Shown here: positions 1 through 6,382 of the stretch, in pieces
Numbering within the stretch: position 1 is the stretch's first letter
Layout: the number at the start of each line of letters is the position of its first letter
From: Bacillota bacterium
Lineage (GTDB): Bacteria > Bacillota > Clostridia > Clostridiales > Clostridiaceae
Reading direction: 5' to 3'
Assembly: GCA_030706065.1 (NCBI GenBank)
Contig: JAUZPH010000021.1
Span: forward strand, 1 to 17,174
DNA: 17,174 nucleotides
Position numbers and translations under genes: made by a program
The notes under the pieces: generated by a model
What the model was told of the DNA's origin: nothing
Seen by the model: the letters and a program-made list of their open reading frames with translations, nothing else
Database searches by the model: none

Positions 1-147
1 ATTGGTGAAGGCAATGTCTCTTTCATCTCCCTCAAAGGTAACCCTGCCATTTTCCACGTTCACATCGCCATATCCCAGTTCTTTAAGTTCGCCTGCGGTT
101 ATAGCTTCTATCCCAAAGGTCGATGTTGCGATTAAATCATACTGCAT
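1..147 (-). CDS. RlmL-type THUMP-domain RNA methyltransferase, N-terminal part (cut by window edge)
   Basis: Forty-nine codons are visible, from an ATG at 147 to the left edge, with no stop. The protein begins MQYDLIATSTFGIEAITAGE and continues with ELKELGYGDVNVENGRVTF. This matches the N-terminus of the YpsC/RlmL family, the THUMP-containing SAM-dependent methyltransferases that methylate guanine in 23S rRNA. Only part of the THUMP-side region is seen and the catalytic domain lies outside the window, so the exact target cannot be stated. A strong ribosome binding site (AAGGAGAGAG) precedes the ATG. The gene starts only 12 bases after the exonuclease III-type gene stops and probably shares its transcript. 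Confidence 0.75.
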   Translation of the reverse strand, partial: MQYDLIATSTFGIEAITAGELKELGYGDVNVENGRVTFEGDERDIAFTN

Positions 148-159
148 ATGCCTCTCTCC

Positions 160-924
160 TTAAAAGTTCAAGTATAGTATAACAGGGCAGTGGTCTGAAC
201 CCATGACATCAGTGAGTATCCTGGCATCTGTGACATTCTCCAGCAGATTGTTAGATACAAAATGATAGTCAATTCTCCAGCCTACATTCCTTTCCCTTGC
301 TTTGAACATATAACTCCACCAGGAGTATTCTATTTTATCTCCATTTATTTTTCTATATGTATCAGTATAGCCCTGTCGGATAAATTTATCCATCCAGGCT
401 CTCTCCATCGGCAGAAAGCCGGAGGTTCCCTCATTCGCCTTGGCATTTTTTATATCCTTTTCCGTATGGGCTGTATTATAATCACCGCAGATGACTAATC
501 TTTTTCCCTCGCTCACTTCTTTATCGCAGAATTCCAACAAGGCATCATAGAATTCCATCTTATAATTCAGCCTTTCTTCACTAGATTGTCCGTTTGGAAA
601 ATATATGTTTAATAGTTCAAAGTCCTTAAACTCAGTAATGAGTATTCTTCCTTCACTATCAAACCTCTCTATGCCTATGCCATGCCTCACGGACACAGGT
701 TCTTCCTTTGTGTATGTAGCCACGCCGCTGTAGCCCTTTTTCTCCGCAAAACTGAAATAAGCTTTATATTCACCTATATTTCTGATCTCATCATTCACCT
801 GTTCACCCTGCAGCTTAGTCTCCTGTATACAGAGAATATCCGGTGAAGCTTCCAGCAGCCACTCCTTAAAATTTTTCTTCAAAACAGCTCTAAGGCCATT
901 AACATTCCAGGATATAATATTCAA
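160..924 (-). CDS. xth: Exodeoxyribonuclease III / AP endonuclease (ExoA/Xth family)
   Basis: This is a DNA base-excision repair enzyme that cleaves at abasic sites and removes nucleotides from 3' ends with Mg2+. All family motifs are present. Counting from the chosen start, they are WNVNGLRA near residue 6 (metal/active-site Asn7), IQETK (Glu35), GDYNTAH (Asp148, Asn150), GWRIDYHF (Asp219) and the C-terminal GSDHCP (Asp244, His245). The length of 254 residues is normal. I chose the TTG at 924. The in-frame GTG at 933 lies inside the ribosome binding site TTGGAG and cannot be used together with it, while the TTG sits 8 bases downstream and gives the usual N-terminus MNIISWNVNGLRA. The gene follows the uracil permease terminator and has its own candidate promoter. 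Confidence 0.95.
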   Translation of the reverse strand: MNIISWNVNGLRAVLKKNFKEWLLEASPDILCIQETKLQGEQVNDEIRNIGEYKAYFSFAEKKGYSGVATYTKEEPVSVRHGIGIERFDSEGRILITEFKDFELLNIYFPNGQSSEERLNYKMEFYDALLEFCDKEVSEGKRLVICGDYNTAHTEKDIKNAKANEGTSGFLPMERAWMDKFIRQGYTDTYRKINGDKIEYSWWSYMFKARERNVGWRIDYHFVSNNLLENVTDARILTDVMGSDHCPVILYLNF

Positions 925-957
925 ACAAATCACTCCAAATCATAGTAAGTATATTTA

Positions 958-987
958 ATTATACTATCAAATATCATATATTTACAA
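958..987 (-). promoter_or_regulatory. Candidate sigma-A promoter for the exonuclease III-type gene
   Basis: Read on the minus strand, the sequence shows TTGTAA (982-987), an 18-base spacer and a perfect TATAAT (958-963), about 35 bases upstream of the TTG start. The -35 box matches four of six consensus bases. The promoter lies just past the uracil permease terminator, as expected for a new transcription unit. The AT-rich background makes chance matches possible. Confidence 0.55.
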
Positions 988-1002
988 ATAATATCAATCA
1001 TG

Positions 1003-1041
1003 AATAAAAAGAAACTGGTTACTATTTAATAATAACCAGTT
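1003..1041 (-). terminator. Intrinsic terminator after the uracil permease gene
   Basis: On the minus strand AACTGGTTA pairs perfectly with TAACCAGTT (arms 1033-1041 and 1013-1021). Three further pairs, one of them a G-U, extend the stem over a 5-base loop. The tract TTTCTTTTTATTC follows. It lies about 40 bases past the permease stop codon and ends the pyrR-permease transcript. Confidence 0.85.
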
Positions 1042-1079
1042 CTACATATATCATACTATAAAATCTTTTCGAAATTCTG

Positions 1080-2486
1080 CTATTCTTCGGCGTTTATTAC
1101 ATACTTTTCGTTCATTAGGCCAAGCTTACTCAATATATAGAAGACAATTGACAACAGCATACCTGTCACTGCTGCAAAGGCCATACCCTTTAGCTGCACT
1201 CCTGAGCTGCCAAGGTTTATTGAAGCTCCACTTACTCCTATTACAAACGTTACTGCGCCCAAAACCAAATTGTAGCTCTTGCTGAAGTTTACCTTCTTTT
1301 CAACAAGCATTCTTATTCCGGAGGCTGCGATTATACCATAGAGTAAAATCGTTACTCCTCCCATTACTGGTAGTGGAATATTCTTAATTAAAGCCGAGAT
1401 CTTACCTATGAATGAAAATGCTACTGCTAAAATTGCTGCTCCTCTGATAACCCATACTGAATATACTCTTGTTATTGCCATAACACCTATATTTTCTCCA
1501 TAGGTTGTATTTGGAGGTGATCCTGTGAAACCGGAAACTATGTTACTTAATCCGTCCCCAAGAAGTGATTTGTGTAATCCAGGGTCCTTCATCAGGTCTT
1601 TATCTGTAACATTTCCTGTTACAATAAGGTGCCCAATATGTTCTGCCAGAACAACCAAACATGCCGGTGCTATAATCAATATTGCATTAAAATCAAACAC
1701 TGGTGCAGTGAAATCAGGCAACTTAAACCATGGAGCATTACTTACTTCGGTAAAATTAACTTGTCCCATTATTAAAGCAAGTGCATATCCTGCAACTACT
1801 GCAGTTAGTATTGGGATAATCTTAAAAAACTTTCTGAACACTACAGAACCTATGACTCCCACAAGTAATGTAAAGATTGAAATCGTCAGTGCCTTAGGAT
1901 CAGGGCTAAAGTGTGCCAATTTACTCAAGCTGTCTGCCGCACCTGCCAAAGCATCTTTTGTAGCTCCAGAATCTTTGGCCAGCTTAATTAAAGCATCAGT
2001 TGCATTACTCAATGTGCTGGCATCCGGTAAAAAACCAGCCTGCTGGAATGCAACTGGCGCCAATTCAAGTCCAATAACTGCAACAACAGCTCCCATTACC
2101 GGTGGCGGCATTACTACATCTATCCATCTAATACCAACAAATTTTATTATGAAAGACATCAACACAAAGAACAAACCAAAGAAGATGAATCCTGATTGAG
2201 CATGGGAAAATCCGCCGTGACTTCCCATTATTAAAAACACAGGTGCTATAAATGCGAAACTTGAACCAAGGTAAGCAGGAATCTTTCCTCTTGTAACAAA
2301 ACTATAAATTATAGTTCCAATACCATTCATGAGTAGTGCCACAGCCGGATCTACTCCAAAGAGAAAAGGAACCAATACTGTTGCACCAAACATTGCAAAT
2401 AAATGTTGGAAGCTCAGAGGGATTGTTTCAAGAATAGGTAATCTTTCTTCAATGCCTACATAATTCTTGACTTTCTTGTTTTCCAT
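1080..2486 (-). CDS. uraA: Uracil permease (UraA/PyrP, NCS2 nucleobase:cation symporter)
   Basis: This inner-membrane transporter takes up uracil together with protons. The 468-residue protein is almost wholly hydrophobic, with about 14 membrane segments. It opens with the usual ERLPILETIPLSFQHLFAMFGAT. The substrate site is recognisable: AEHIGH (Glu282, His286) and PPNTTYGENIGV (Glu331) align with Glu241, His245 and Glu290 of E. coli UraA. It is about 40 residues longer than E. coli UraA. The extra length lies mainly around residues 152-200, an Ala/Ser/Asp-rich stretch that is probably an extracytoplasmic loop. The ATG has a strong AAGGAGG site. The gene lies 108 bases after pyrR, and a PyrR-type hairpin directly precedes its ribosome binding site. 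Xanthine or other nucleobase specificity is unlikely given this context. Confidence 0.93.
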   Translation of the reverse strand: MENKKVKNYVGIEERLPILETIPLSFQHLFAMFGATVLVPFLFGVDPAVALLMNGIGTIIYSFVTRGKIPAYLGSSFAFIAPVFLIMGSHGGFSHAQSGFIFFGLFFVLMSFIIKFVGIRWIDVVMPPPVMGAVVAVIGLELAPVAFQQAGFLPDASTLSNATDALIKLAKDSGATKDALAGAADSLSKLAHFSPDPKALTISIFTLLVGVIGSVVFRKFFKIIPILTAVVAGYALALIMGQVNFTEVSNAPWFKLPDFTAPVFDFNAILIIAPACLVVLAEHIGHLIVTGNVTDKDLMKDPGLHKSLLGDGLSNIVSGFTGSPPNTTYGENIGVMAITRVYSVWVIRGAAILAVAFSFIGKISALIKNIPLPVMGGVTILLYGIIAASGIRMLVEKKVNFSKSYNLVLGAVTFVIGVSGASINLGSSGVQLKGMAFAAVTGMLLSIVFYILSKLGLMNEKYVINAEE

Positions 2487-2502
2487 TAATATTTCCTCCT
2501 TT

Positions 2503-2518
2503 TAACCTCGCCGGGTTA
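2503..2518 (-). promoter_or_regulatory. PyrR-type RNA binding hairpin in front of the uraA ribosome binding site
   Basis: In the transcript, UAACC and GGUUA pair around the hexaloop CGGCGA, which fits the PyrR hexaloop pattern CNGNGA. The wider sequence AACCCGGCGAGGUU agrees with the consensus I recall (ARUCCNGNGAGGYU) except at one stem position. The hairpin ends one base before the AAGGAGG site (2495-2501). No terminator lies between it and the start codon, so PyrR bound with UMP would most simply block ribosome access. The pyrR leader in this window carries the matching hexaloop CAGUGA. Confidence 0.7.
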
Positions 2519-2543
2519 TTTTAAAAGATCTTATAATAATTAA

Positions 2544-2590
2544 GATAAAAATTCATTCTGGGGCTTGTACACAAGTATTGAATTTTTATC
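2544..2590. repeat. 12-bp perfect inverted repeat between pyrR and uraA
   Basis: The arms GATAAAAATTCA (2544-2555) and TGAATTTTTATC (2579-2590) are exact complements across a 23-base loop. The loop contains a smaller palindrome, CTTGTAC-ACAAG. The repeat begins 4 bases after the pyrR stop. It is too AT-rich and lacks the uridine tract of a classic terminator. It could be an mRNA processing or stability hairpin, or part of a leader fold with the PyrR-type hairpin downstream. Confidence 0.6.
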
Positions 2591-2594
2591 GTTA

Positions 2595-3134
2595 TTATTC
2601 CAATTCATAAATTTTTACAGAGTCCTCTTCATCAATTTCAGTGAGCTTTACAGCAATCATTTCACAATTTGATGTAGGTATGTTTTTACCTACAAAGTCT
2701 GCTCTGATTGGAAGTTCTCTGTGGCCCCTGTCGATAAGAACCGCCAGTTCTATCATCAAAGGTCGGCCGGCATCAATCACCGCCTCTATGGCAGCACGTG
2801 CCGTTCTTCCGGTATATAATACATCATCAACCAGGACTACCTTTTTCCCTGCTACTTCAACGCCTAGATTCTTATCATTTATAAGAGGCATATCGTCGAG
2901 TTTTTCCAGATCATCCCTATAAAGGCTTATATCTACGCTGCCAACCGAGACTCTGAGGCCTTCTATTTCCTCTATACGGTCGGCAATTCTTTCTGCCAGA
3001 GGATATCCCCTTCTTCTGATGCCAATGAGCACTATACCCTCTACGCCTTTATTCTTTTCTATTATTTCATGGGATATTCTTGTCAAGCTTCTCTGTATCG
3101 CCTTGTCATCCAAAAGAACTGATTTCAACTTCAT
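2595..3134 (-). CDS. pyrR: Bifunctional pyr operon regulator / uracil phosphoribosyltransferase
   Basis: PyrR binds pyrimidine mRNA leaders when UMP is high and attenuates pyrimidine gene expression. It also has some uracil phosphoribosyltransferase activity. The 179 residues match the family length. The PRPP-binding signature VVLVDDVLYTGRTARAAIEA is complete near residues 98-117. The N-terminal RISHEIIEKN and GIRRRGYPLAERI stretches are typical. The ATG at 3134 is preceded by AAGAAGG. The gene is controlled by a PyrR-binding leader with a terminator, so it is probably autoregulated. It is followed by its natural partner, the uracil permease gene. No biosynthetic pyr genes are seen here. Confidence 0.96.
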   Translation of the reverse strand: MKLKSVLLDDKAIQRSLTRISHEIIEKNKGVEGIVLIGIRRRGYPLAERIADRIEEIEGLRVSVGSVDISLYRDDLEKLDDMPLINDKNLGVEVAGKKVVLVDDVLYTGRTARAAIEAVIDAGRPLMIELAVLIDRGHRELPIRADFVGKNIPTSNCEMIAVKLTEIDEEDSVKIYELE

Positions 3135-3194
3135 GATATCGCCTTCTTTCCATTAAACTTCAGTATAGGAAAGTATATTATATACTAAAACTGT

Positions 3195-3229
3195 AAATAA
3201 AAAACGCCATACCGTGATTGGTAAGGCGT
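3195..3229 (-). terminator. Attenuator terminator of the pyrR leader
   Basis: This is a 10-pair stem with one mismatch and a 6-base loop, with a T tract immediately downstream on the minus strand. It also lies in the path of any readthrough from rluD, so it would serve as the rluD operon terminator when UMP is high. Confidence 0.85.
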
Positions 3230-3309
3230 ATACTTAGTCCTGTAATATGTACCCACATTCATCGCCCTTACGACCTCACTGGATCGTTTAAAGGTATTAT
3301 TTACTTGTC
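3195..3309 (-). promoter_or_regulatory. PyrR-dependent attenuator leader of pyrR
   Basis: Three parts are visible in transcript order. First is a PyrR-binding hairpin (3270-3287), with ACGAUC and GGUCGU pairing around the hexaloop CAGUGA. Next is an antiterminator strand, GUAAGGGCG (3263-3271), which can pair with CGCCUUAC (3221-3228) with one bulge. Last is a terminator, with ACGCCTTACC and GGTATGGCGT pairing with one mismatch (3204-3229), followed by TTTTT and a T-rich tract. When PyrR-UMP holds the first hairpin, the antiterminator strand is unavailable and the terminator forms. This is the Bacillus pyr arrangement. Confidence 0.88.
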
Positions 3310-3315
3310 TATTTA

Positions 3316-3344
3316 ATATTATCACATCAATCTATCTTTTTCAA
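3316..3344 (-). promoter_or_regulatory. Candidate sigma-A promoter for pyrR, inside the 3' end of rluD
   Basis: On the minus strand TTGAAA (3339-3344), a 17-base spacer and TAATAT (3316-3321) are seen. The -35 box overlaps the last codons of rluD and the -10 box lies just past its stop. Transcription would start near 3309, some 20 bases before the PyrR-binding hairpin. The position is right for the leader, but the -10 box is imperfect. Confidence 0.55.
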
Positions 3345-4250
3345 CTCTTTTCGCAGCAGATCCAAAACTTTTTTAAAATAGTCCGGAAGCTCACTTTCAA
3401 ATTCCATATACTCACCGGTTCTGGGGTGTATAAATCCAAGTATCCTGGCGTGTAGGAGCTGGCCTTCCAACTTGAATCTTTGTTTTTTATGCCCATAAAC
3501 CGGGTCACCAACCAAAGGGTGGCCTATGTGAGCCATATGCACTCTTATTTGATGGGTTCTCCCGGTCTCAAGCCTGCACTCTACCAAAGTAGTATTTTTC
3601 AAATTCTCCAACACTCTGTAGTGTGTAACTGCATGTCTTCCCTCTTTAAGAACAGCTATTTTCTTCCGTTCAACAGGGTGTCTCCCTAAAGGGGCATCAA
3701 TGGTTCCCTCCTGCCCCTTTATTATTCCCTCAACCAGAGCCGTATAAATCCTGGTCATTGAATGGTCTTTAAGCTGCTCCGCCAGCTTATTGTGTGCGGC
3801 ATCATTTTTGGCGATGACAAGCACTCCTGCAGTATCTTTGTCAATTCTGTGAACTATCCCTGGACGTATCACTCCGTTTATTCCCGACAAATCCTCGCAG
3901 TGGTTCAAAATAGCATTTACCAAAGTACCGCTGTAGTTCCCTGCCGCAGGATGAACTACCATCCCCTGAGGCTTATCAACCACCAGCACATCACTATCCT
4001 CATAAAGTATATTCAAAGATATATCTTCTCCCTTTACATCCAAGGTCACCGGTTCAGGAGTTGTAACCTCAACTATATCTCCATTCTTGAACTTATAGTT
4101 GCTCTTTACAGCCTTATCATTAACCTTTACTCCACCCTTTTCCGCAAGGCCCTGAATATAAGAGCGGGACTTGCCTTCCATGGCATAGCTTAAAAACTTA
4201 TCCACCCTTTCACCAACATTATCCTGGCCAATATCAAATCTTTCAACCAT
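3327..4250 (-). CDS. rluD: RluD-family 23S rRNA pseudouridine synthase
   Basis: This enzyme converts uridines of large-subunit rRNA to pseudouridine. An N-terminal S4-like RNA-binding domain (about residues 1-65) precedes the RluA-type catalytic domain. The catalytic motif reads HRIDKDTAG, with the essential Asp at residue 137. VVDKPQGMVVHPA, RTHQIRVHMAHIGHPLVGD and YGHKKQ are further family landmarks. The length is 307 residues. Two adjacent ATG codons are possible. I prefer the second, at 4250, because the AAGGA site is almost in contact with the first. The lspA stop then overlaps the start as TGATG, which suggests translational coupling. The exact rRNA position modified (RluD- or RluA-like) cannot be settled by eye. 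Confidence 0.9.
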   Translation of the reverse strand: MVERFDIGQDNVGERVDKFLSYAMEGKSRSYIQGLAEKGGVKVNDKAVKSNYKFKNGDIVEVTTPEPVTLDVKGEDISLNILYEDSDVLVVDKPQGMVVHPAAGNYSGTLVNAILNHCEDLSGINGVIRPGIVHRIDKDTAGVLVIAKNDAAHNKLAEQLKDHSMTRIYTALVEGIIKGQEGTIDAPLGRHPVERKKIAVLKEGRHAVTHYRVLENLKNTTLVECRLETGRTHQIRVHMAHIGHPLVGDPVYGHKKQRFKLEGQLLHARILGFIHPRTGEYMEFESELPDYFKKVLDLLRKELKKID

Positions 4251-4696
4251 CATTCCTTAACATCCCTCACTATATACAATGCCATTAGGAGTGTCCCCAC
4301 TACAACGAGAATATCTGCTGCATTAAAGTTGGGCCAGCTGTAAACTTCCCTCCAGTGGAAGAGAAGAAAATCCACAACATACTTGTAGTAGAAGCGGTCA
4401 AAAAGATTTCCGAGGGCTCCACTAATTATAAGAGCCAGGCTTAACCTCAATATCCTTGAGGTCGGTTTGTTCTTCACAAGGTAAAATATTATCCCTATTA
4501 CTACAGCCAGAGTTATGAGCCCCAGAATTATCTGTTTGTCTTGCAGAATTCCAAAGGCTGCACCTCTGTTCTCAACATACTGAAGATCAAAGTAATTCTT
4601 TATTACCGGTATATCGCCGGCTTTTAAAAACCTCATGGACAGCAGCTTTGTCACCCTATCCACTATAAATCCAAGGATTATAATTACAAACTCCAT
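4250..4696 (-). CDS. lspA: Lipoprotein signal peptidase II
   Basis: This membrane aspartic protease removes signal peptides from prolipoproteins. Four hydrophobic segments are present. Family motifs are VDRVTKL near the N-terminus, VENRGAAFGIL, GALGNLFDRF (catalytic Asp100) and WPNFNAADI (catalytic Asp128). The first in-frame ATG, at 4702, directly abuts the AGGGGG ribosome binding site. The second ATG, at 4696, is correctly spaced at 6 bases, so I use it; the protein is then 148 residues. It lies between the zinc-finger gene and rluD with no room for a promoter, so the three genes form one operon. Confidence 0.95.
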   Translation of the reverse strand: MEFVIIILGFIVDRVTKLLSMRFLKAGDIPVIKNYFDLQYVENRGAAFGILQDKQIILGLITLAVVIGIIFYLVKNKPTSRILRLSLALIISGALGNLFDRFYYKYVVDFLLFHWREVYSWPNFNAADILVVVGTLLMALYIVRDVKE

Positions 4697-4717
4697 TTCC
4701 ATCCCCCTAATAACCTA

Positions 4718-5326
4718 TTAATCCGGAAGCTGACTCCTGTATTGATCATTACTTATTTTCTCTATAGGTTCAACATACTCCTCGTCATCTTCCTCATGAT
4801 AGGTATATTCATTTTCAATTCTATTAAAAACGGAAACGCTTTGAAAACTATCCTCTGCATCAAAACCTATTTCATCAGTAAAGTCATTATAACCATATCC
4901 AAAAGGATAACCCAGGACATCTTCTTCTATAGGCCTTCCTACAGTGTTATTCTGAGCCTTATTGGTCAACTCGTTCTGGCAGTGAACACAATGTTCCGCA
5001 TAGGGAAGAAAGTCCAGTCTTTCTTTTGGAATCTCTTTGCTGCAGCGCTTGCAGATTCCGTACTTGCCCTGCTCGATATCCCTGAGAGCGTCATCTATCT
5101 TCTTCATTATGCTTACTTCATGCTCTCTAAAGGCCCTTCCTCTTTCCATAGTATCCATCTCAGACGCCAGATCGCCGGGATGGTTATCATAAAAAGACAA
5201 TTCCGAAGAAGTTTCAAATACAGCATGGGTCATATCATTATCCTTTAATTGAACTAGAAACTTTCTGGCACTTTCCCTTTCTGACAAAAGTTTATCCTTA
5301 TAGTGTTTCAAATCATTTTCATTCAT
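4718..5326 (-). CDS. TraR/DksA-family C4 zinc-finger protein (YteA-like)
   Basis: The 202-residue protein has an N-terminal helical part (about residues 1-88, with HPGDLASEMDTMERG). A zinc finger follows with Cys92, Cys95, Cys113 and Cys116 (C-x2-C-x17-C-x2-C), in the DksA/TraR C4 pattern. The remaining tail of about 85 residues is acidic, with RPIEEDVLGYPFGYGYNDF and HEEDDEEYVEP, as in Bacillus YteA. These proteins are presumed to act on transcription or stress responses, but the function in Firmicutes is poorly defined. The ATG is preceded by GGAAGG at short spacing. It is the first gene of the lspA-rluD operon and has its own promoter. Confidence 0.88.
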   Translation of the reverse strand: MNENDLKHYKDKLLSERESARKFLVQLKDNDMTHAVFETSSELSFYDNHPGDLASEMDTMERGRAFREHEVSIMKKIDDALRDIEQGKYGICKRCSKEIPKERLDFLPYAEHCVHCQNELTNKAQNNTVGRPIEEDVLGYPFGYGYNDFTDEIGFDAEDSFQSVSVFNRIENEYTYHEEDDEEYVEPIEKISNDQYRSQLPD

Positions 5327-5446
5327 AATCCTTCCACCCCTTTATAATCTTTTGCACAGAGAAATGGACATCATTATTATTTCTCTACTCTAAATTATTT
5401 TGTCATTTAGAAGGATTTTTATTACTGTTTTATCAAATTCATTATT

Positions 5447-5475
5447 ATTATAATTAATAAACCATTTTAATTCAA
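5447..5475 (-). promoter_or_regulatory. Sigma-A-type promoter for the zinc-finger/lspA/rluD operon
   Basis: On the minus strand TTGAAT (5470-5475), exactly 17 bases of spacer and a perfect TATAAT (5447-5452) are present. They lie between the terminator after divIVA and the zinc-finger gene. The predicted start gives a leader of about 115 bases. Apart from this promoter I see nothing definite in 5327-5512, which is very AT-rich. Confidence 0.7.
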
Positions 5476-5512
5476 TATCAAATAGCTTTCCAGGGTCCAG
5501 AGTTAGTTACAT

Positions 5513-5556
5513 AAAAAATCTCACTCCAGTATTATACTATCTGCACAGGAGTGAGA
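5513..5556 (-). terminator. Intrinsic terminator at the end of the division cluster
   Basis: On the minus strand TCTCACTCC (5548-5556) pairs perfectly with GGAGTGAGA (5519-5527) over a 20-base loop and is followed by TTTTTT (5513-5518). It lies downstream of divIVA and of the 186-bp repeat, so the repeat would be carried in the 3' untranslated region of the divIVA transcript. Confidence 0.88.
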
Positions 5557-5570
5557 CGCTCTTCACTAAA

Positions 5571-5756
5571 GATGCGGAAATTTAAACCTTTAGTATTCGC
5601 CTGAGAAAATATCGGATCTTCACCGATTTTACCGTATGTAAAATTTCATCATATATCGCAACAATAAAATATCCAATCTTCACGGATTTTTATTGTTGCT
5701 AATTCAAAAGAAATTTTACATACAAGGCGATAGATTAAAATATAAATTTCCGCAGC
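5571..5756 (+). repeat. 186-bp structured intergenic repeat, copy 1
   Basis: The ends are inverted: GATGCGGAAATTTA (5571-5584) and TAAATTTCCGCAGC (5743-5756). Inside are TCGCCT/AGGCGA, a small hairpin ATCGG-ATCTTCA-CCGAT, a 14-bp stem GTATGTAAAATTTC / GAAATTTTACATAC, and within it a 12-bp stem GCAACAATAAAA / TTTTATTGTTGC capped by ATCC-AATCTTCAC-GGAT. The same element of equal length occurs inverted at 11799-11984, with about 23 mismatches by hand count. No open reading frame of note lies in it. The element fills the gap between the divIVA stop and its terminator. It could be a non-autonomous mobile element (MITE-like) or a structured RNA or 3' UTR element. Confidence 0.85.
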
Positions 5757-5761
5757 TATAT

Positions 5762-6367
5762 TTAGTTTTCTTTTACAAAAAACTTTTTTATTTGATTGAG
5801 CTCTTCGTTATCAAAATTGTCTTCTTCAATTTCTTTCAAATCGAAAGGTGCCTCGACGGCAGCGGGCTTCTCAGCCTTCTCCGCCTGAACTACGGAACCA
5901 ACGTTGTAATTCTTTACAAAATCCTTCTCCAGGTCATCAAAGGTATCCATCTGAGTCCTAATAAAATTTCTGAACTTTGATCTAAACTTGATAAATTCCT
6001 GTTTGGTACGTTCATAATCATCATTTATCAGCATGACATCGTTGTGAGCTTTATCCAAAATCCTTTGTGCGGTGTCATTGGCATTTTTAATGATTAACTC
6101 TGCCTCTTTCTGAGACGTGACCTTGGCCTGCTCGGCCGCATTCTGTGCCAATAACAATGTGTTTTGTATTGTAGTCTCTATTTTTGCATAATGCTCTATT
6201 TTTTCTGTAAGTCCCTGTACCTTCTCTTTAAATGTTGCATTTTCCTTATAAAGAGCCTCATAATCTTCTGCAATCCTGTCGAGAAATTCCTCCACTTCAT
6301 CAGGGTTGTATCCCCTCATTACCTTTTTAAACTCTTTGTTATTGATATCTATTGCCGTTAATCTCAT
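5762..6367 (-). CDS. divIVA: DivIVA cell-division/polarity protein
   Basis: DivIVA is a coiled-coil protein that binds curved membrane at septa and poles and recruits division or polarity partners. The conserved N-terminal domain MRLTAIDINNKEFKK followed by MRGYNPDEVEEFLDRIAEDY is unmistakable. A long coiled coil spans about residues 28-150, and the tail is acidic and variable. I use the ATG at 6367, giving 201 residues. The ribosome binding site TGGGGTG lies 5 bases upstream, and the start gives the family's standard N-terminus. The in-frame GTG two codons earlier falls in that site. It is the last gene of the ylm-type division cluster. Confidence 0.95.
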   Translation of the reverse strand: MRLTAIDINNKEFKKVMRGYNPDEVEEFLDRIAEDYEALYKENATFKEKVQGLTEKIEHYAKIETTIQNTLLLAQNAAEQAKVTSQKEAELIIKNANDTAQRILDKAHNDVMLINDDYERTKQEFIKFRSKFRNFIRTQMDTFDDLEKDFVKNYNVGSVVQAEKAEKPAAVEAPFDLKEIEEDNFDNEELNQIKKFFVKEN

Positions 6368-6382
6368 ATGCACACCCCATAA

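Noticed and set aside
1525..2199. 224-codon open frame on the plus strand, antisense to uraA
   Set aside because: It lies wholly inside a well-supported permease gene and its composition is that of an antisense shadow (Ser/Thr/Ala/Pro rich), with no recognisable domain.
3172..3186. 15-base palindrome AGTATATTATATACT between the pyr attenuator and pyrR
   Set aside because: It is short and purely AT-rich. It contains a TATAAT-like box but no suitable -35 box, and chance is enough to explain it.
4703..4717. Small inverted repeat TAATA/TATTA before lspA
   Set aside because: Five AT pairs over a short gap are expected by chance in this base composition.
5571..5756. Insertion target-site duplication around the 186-bp repeats
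   Set aside because: I looked for matching direct repeats at the ends of both copies and found no convincing pair, so mobility is not claimed as shown.
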